In this document: positions 5,707 to 8,072 of the stretch, piece after piece | How the letters are laid out: each line of letters starts with the position of its first letter | Numbering within the stretch: position 1 is the stretch's first letter | From: an uncultured Collinsella sp. | GTDB lineage: Bacteria; Actinomycetota; Coriobacteriia; Coriobacteriales; Coriobacteriaceae | Assembly: GCA_902494375.1 (NCBI GenBank) | Contig: CABUTL010000049.1 | Location: 1 to 8,072, forward strand | Length of the DNA: 8,072 nt | Reading direction: 5' to 3' | The notes under the pieces: generated by a model | The model's database searches: none | Told to the model about the DNA's origin: nothing | The model's input: the letters and a program-made list of their open reading frames with translations, nothing else | Program-made: the position numbers and the translations under genes

Positions 5707-6639
5707 ATGTTCTACACGCTAACCGCTAACCCGGCTGTCGACATGACGGTTTCGAGCTCTCCGCTCGAGCCCGACGAGAACGTCCGCACCGGCTCGGCCA
5801 GCTACACGGCTAACGGCAAGGGCCTCGACGTGTCCTTCGCCTTTAAGAAGATGGGCGTCGACACCGTCGCGCTCGGCTTCTTCGCTGGCTTCACGGGCAA
5901 GTTCATCGTCGAGGAGGTCATGAACCTGGGTTGCCTCTGCCGCCCGGTCTGGACCGACGGTATCACGCGCATTAACACCTACGTCAACGATGGCCAGCAC
6001 GAGTACGGCATCCTCAACCCCGGCGCCCCGATTACGCCGCAGCACCAGGAGGAGCTCTACAACATCCTGGACACCGCGGGCGATCTTGAGTGCCTGATCG
6101 TCTCCGGCTCCGTGCCTCCCAAAGCTACGCCTGACTTCCTGGCTCAGGTCATGGAGCACGCTCAGGCTCGTGGCGCCGATGTCGTCCTGGACCTGTCCTC
6201 CGACAAGCTCAAGGAGCTCGCTCACAAGAAGCCGCTGCTCATCAAGCCAAACCATCACGAGATGAAGGCCATCTTCGGCGTGCCGGTCGACACCGACGAC
6301 GAGGTTCGCGTTGCCATGAAGATGGCTCACGACGCCGGCGTTCAGAACGTGCTGCTCACCCGTGGTAGCCGCGGCGACGCTTACTTCTCCAACGGCGAGG
6401 ACATCTGGTACGCCAAGCGTGAGTTCAACATCAAGCTGGTTTCTTCCGTCTGCGCCGGCGACTGCACCCTCGCTGCGTTCCTGCACAAGTGGTATAGGGA
6501 TCGCGACAACGTCGAGGAGGCCATGAAGCTCGCTATGGCCACCGGCGCCAACGTTGCCGAGTCCGTCGGCATTGGCGACTTTGGTCACGTCGACGAGTAC
6601 AGCAAGCGCGTTGCTGTCCGCAAGCTCGATCGTCAGTAA
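5707..6639 (+). CDS. fruK: PfkB-family kinase, probable 1-phosphofructokinase (copy 1)
   Basis: This is a 310-residue cytoplasmic sugar-phosphate kinase of the 1-phosphofructokinase/tagatose-6-phosphate kinase branch of PfkB. Its likely reaction is ATP-dependent conversion of fructose-1-phosphate to fructose-1,6-bisphosphate. Visible motifs are TLTANPAVD (4-12, family TxNPAxD), NGKGLDVS (36-43), VWTDGITRIN, VSGSVPP, LIKPNHHE and the ATP/anion-hole motif CAGDC (249-253), whose Asp252 is the expected catalytic base. Three positions depart from the usual family sequence: Asn36 for Gly in GGKG, Asp41 for Asn in GKGxN, and Cys249/Cys253 in place of Gly and Ser of GAGDS. Asp41 is not shared by the downstream paralogue. 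The start is supported by AGGGGG 8 bases upstream. It follows ptsI by 74 bases with no terminator between, so co-transcription with ptsHI is likely. Substrate is inferred from context; tagatose-6-phosphate or another phosphosugar is possible. Confidence 0.85.
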   Translation: MFYTLTANPAVDMTVSSSPLEPDENVRTGSASYTANGKGLDVSFAFKKMGVDTVALGFFAGFTGKFIVEEVMNLGCLCRPVWTDGITRINTYVNDGQHEYGILNPGAPITPQHQEELYNILDTAGDLECLIVSGSVPPKATPDFLAQVMEHAQARGADVVLDLSSDKLKELAHKKPLLIKPNHHEMKAIFGVPVDTDDEVRVAMKMAHDAGVQNVLLTRGSRGDAYFSNGEDIWYAKREFNIKLVSSVCAGDCTLAAFLHKWYRDRDNVEEAMKLAMATGANVAESVGIGDFGHVDEYSKRVAVRKLDRQ

Positions 6640-6667
6640 TCGAAACGCGACATATTCGTGCGCATGC

Positions 6668-6698
6668 GGCGCCCCGGTTTCGGCCGGGGCGCCTTTTT
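6668..6698 (+). terminator. Strong intrinsic terminator after kinase copy 1
   Basis: GGCGCCCCGG (6668-6677) and CCGGGGCGCC (6684-6693) form a perfect 10-base-pair stem with a TTTCGG loop, followed by TTTTT. It should end the ptsH-ptsI-kinase transcript and separates the second kinase. Confidence 0.95.
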
Positions 6699-6788
6699 GT
6701 TTCTTCATGGGGGTGGAGATGTCCTGCCGTACTTCATCGCTTCCACACCGTTCACCGAGTTGTCCTAGCCTTTTACCGATGCGTGGAA

Positions 6789-6820
6789 TATACTTTCATT
6801 AACACGTTGCTTCGTGAAAG
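6789..6820 (+). promoter_or_regulatory. Promoter and candidate operator of the second kinase
   Basis: A consensus TATACT -10 box lies at 6789-6794, 34 bases before the kinase ATG. No good -35 stands at the normal distance; TTGTCC at 6760-6765 is 23 bases away and too far. CTTTCA (6793-6798) and TGAAAG (6815-6820) form an inverted pair, the second arm overlapping the ribosome binding site AAAGGA (6817-6822). The string TATACTTTCAT closely matches TAAACTTTCAT at 810-820 before fruA, suggesting shared control. Otherwise 6699-6788 shows nothing I can name. Confidence 0.5.
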
Positions 6821-6828
6821 GAACATTC

Positions 6829-7761
6829 ATGATTTACACGCTCACTGCAAATCCCGCCATTGACTACAACATCGCCTGCGACGGCCTTGCTGCCAACACT
6901 GTCACGCGTACCCGCAACGCGGTCTACACGCCCAACGGCAAGGGCCTCAACGTCTCGTTTACGCTTGACCACTACGGTGTCGACACCACGATCCTGGGCT
7001 TCTTCGCCGGCTTCTCGGGTGAGTTTATTGTTAAGGGCGCCGAGGCCCTGGGCGTGCCCGTCAAGCCCGTGTGGACCGACGGCATCACGCGCGTCAACGT
7101 GTTCCTCAATGCCGGCCCCGACACCGAGTACAACATGGTCAACGCCGGTGCCGCCATCAACGAGGCCAACGAGCAGGAGATGTTTGAGCTTATCGATTCG
7201 CTCGATGACATGACCTGCCTGGTCATTAGCGGCTCGCTGCCTCCTAAAACTTCCGAGGGCTTCTTGGCCGAGGTCCTGCGCCGTGTAAAGGCCAAGGGGG
7301 CCGAGTTCGTGCTCGATATCTCGAGCCATCAGCTGGCAGACCTCATTGCCATGGAGCCGCTGCTGATCAAGCCCAATGACGACGAGCTGCTCGACATCTT
7401 TGGCATCAAGGTGAGCGGTGGCGACGATGAGTCCGTCAAGGGCGCTATGGCCGAGCTGCATGCCAAGGGCGCCAAGAACGTGCTGCTGACCCTCGGTGGC
7501 GCCGGTGCTTACTTCTCCAACGGCGAGCACATCTGGTTTGCCAACCGCACCTTCGACGTCAAGCTGCTGTCGACGGTGTGTGCCGGCGATTCCTCCCTCG
7601 CTGCCTTCCTGTCCGTGTGGCATGACGCCCCCGAGCGCGTCGAGGATGCCTTGCGTCTTTCGATGGCCACCGGCGCCAATGTGGTCGAGTGCCCCGGTCT
7701 GGGCGATTTTGCCAAGGTTGACGAATATAAGAAGCACATCGAGGTTCGCCAGGTCTGCTAG
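6829..7761 (+). CDS. fruK: PfkB-family kinase, probable 1-phosphofructokinase (copy 2)
   Basis: This is a second 310-residue kinase of the same family and length as the gene at 5707-6639. Roughly half the residues match by eye. Motifs are TLTANPAID (4-12), NGKGLNVS (36-43), VWTDGITRVN, ISGSLPP, LIKPNDDE and CAGDS (251-255), with Asp254 as the expected catalytic base. It keeps Asn41 and Ser255, which the upstream copy has changed to Asp and Cys, so it is closer to the canonical enzyme. It shares Asn36 and the Cys of CAGD with that copy. The ATG at 6829 is chosen because AAAGGA lies 6 bases upstream and the N-terminus then aligns with the paralogue; an in-frame GTG at 6814 would place the start over the ribosome binding site. 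It has its own promoter and terminator. Role: probably fructose-1-phosphate to fructose-1,6-bisphosphate, with a related phosphosugar possible. Confidence 0.86.
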   Translation: MIYTLTANPAIDYNIACDGLAANTVTRTRNAVYTPNGKGLNVSFTLDHYGVDTTILGFFAGFSGEFIVKGAEALGVPVKPVWTDGITRVNVFLNAGPDTEYNMVNAGAAINEANEQEMFELIDSLDDMTCLVISGSLPPKTSEGFLAEVLRRVKAKGAEFVLDISSHQLADLIAMEPLLIKPNDDELLDIFGIKVSGGDDESVKGAMAELHAKGAKNVLLTLGGAGAYFSNGEHIWFANRTFDVKLLSTVCAGDSSLAAFLSVWHDAPERVEDALRLSMATGANVVECPGLGDFAKVDEYKKHIEVRQVC

Positions 7762-7783
7762 CCGCATCGATACATCGTTGCCG

Positions 7784-7819
7784 AACACCCGCTTTGGATT
7801 ACCAAGGCGGGTGTTTTTT
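7784..7819 (+). terminator. Strong intrinsic terminator after kinase copy 2
   Basis: Fourteen bases at 7784-7797 pair with 7802-7815 (one T-G pair) around an ATTA loop. The T-run continues to 7819. It lies 22 bases after the kinase stop and closes the fructose locus. Confidence 0.95.
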
Positions 7820-7900
7820 GCGCGCTGAACGTATGTGGCGTCTGCTGTCTCGTTATATCGAATCGACGACGCGATTGCGTGTGCGCGCTTTCTCGTTTCT

Positions 7901-7909
7901 TGTTAGACT
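7901..7909 (+). promoter_or_regulatory. Possible extended -10 promoter for the nucleotidyltransferase gene
   Basis: TGT-TAGACT fits an extended -10 element (TGn plus a hexamer one base from TATACT), 47 bases before the next ATG. No convincing -35 is seen at the usual distance. The rest of 7820-7956 shows no other recognisable element. Confidence 0.38.
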
Positions 7910-7956
7910 TCTTGAGAACCATCGATTAACGCTCGCAAGTGCAGGAGGCCATAGGC

Positions 7957-8072
7957 ATGTGCAATGTTTCTCTCAACGGTACGCAACCGTCTGATGCCTC
8001 CCTGCGCGTCCTGCGTTCGCTCGAAGCAGCCGGTCTTGAGGCTTGGTACGTAGGCGGTTGGGTGCGCGACGC
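7957..8072 (+). CDS. Probable tRNA CCA-adding nucleotidyltransferase / poly(A) polymerase family, N-terminal fragment
   Basis: Only the first 38 complete codons are in the window before the right edge. AGGAGG (7943-7948) lies 8 bases before the ATG. The fragment has a short variable N-terminus, then LRVLRSLEAAGLEAWYVGGWVRDA. The YVGGWVRD stretch (residues 31-38) matches the GGxVRD motif that opens the nucleotidyltransferase head of class II CCA-adding enzymes and bacterial poly(A) polymerases. The catalytic DxD would lie just beyond the edge. Such enzymes add or repair the CCA end of tRNAs in the cytoplasm. It follows a strong terminator, so it is probably a separate unit unrelated to fructose metabolism. 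CCA-adding enzyme and poly(A) polymerase cannot be told apart from this fragment. Confidence 0.75.
   Translation, partial: MCNVSLNGTQPSDASLRVLRSLEAAGLEAWYVGGWVRD

Noticed and set aside
6814..6828. GTG at 6814 as the start of kinase copy 2
   Set aside because: It overlaps the AAAGGA that serves ATG 6829, and the paralogue aligns from ATG 6829.
5719..7788. Two 329-codon minus-strand frames (5719-6708 and 6799-7788) that resemble each other
   Set aside because: Their resemblance simply mirrors the paralogous kinases on the plus strand.

Overview
The window reads as one fructose phosphotransferase (PTS) locus from a high-GC, strongly codon-biased bacterium. Dense G/C at third codon positions, AGGAGG-type ribosome binding sites, compact intrinsic terminators and many PTS genes fit a gut Actinobacterium of the class Coriobacteriia (Collinsella/Olsenella-like). 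This taxonomic call is an inference from style and protein resemblance and was not tested by any search.

Layout, left to right. Bases 1-706 (minus strand) hold most of an RpiR/MurR-family repressor, cut by the left edge. It is divergent from fruA (979-2982), a fused fructose PTS permease with domains in the order IIB-IIC-IIA. The 272-base divergent region carries several CTTTCA/TGAAAG half-sites, including a perfect palindrome, and two GC-rich hairpins close to the fruA start. After a terminator (3018-3054) comes a gene-free stretch of about 500 bases. It is dominated by two unrelated long palindromes, at 3056-3148 and 3222-3415. Next are ptsH (HPr, 3532-3795) and ptsI (enzyme I, 3923-5632), then a 1-phosphofructokinase-like gene (5707-6639) and a strong terminator. 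A second, paralogous kinase (6829-7761) has its own likely promoter and terminator. The right edge enters the first 38 codons of a probable tRNA CCA-adding enzyme / poly(A) polymerase-type nucleotidyltransferase.

How the genes work together. Enzyme I takes phosphate from phosphoenolpyruvate and passes it to HPr His15. HPr passes it to IIA (His581) and then IIB (Cys12) of FruA, which imports fructose as fructose-1-phosphate. The PfkB-family kinases would convert this to fructose-1,6-bisphosphate. The RpiR protein has a sugar-phosphate-sensing SIS domain and is the obvious candidate regulator. All the general and specific components needed for fructose entry into glycolysis therefore lie in one place, split into at least three transcription units (fruA; ptsH-ptsI-kinase 1; kinase 2).

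The points most worth a second look are: a potential RNA switch that can hide or expose the ptsH ribosome binding site; the two long intergenic palindromes; the diverged pair of kinases with altered PfkB motifs; and a CTTTCAT-type motif shared by the fruA and second-kinase promoters. I saw no CRISPR array, tRNA, rRNA or transposase gene.
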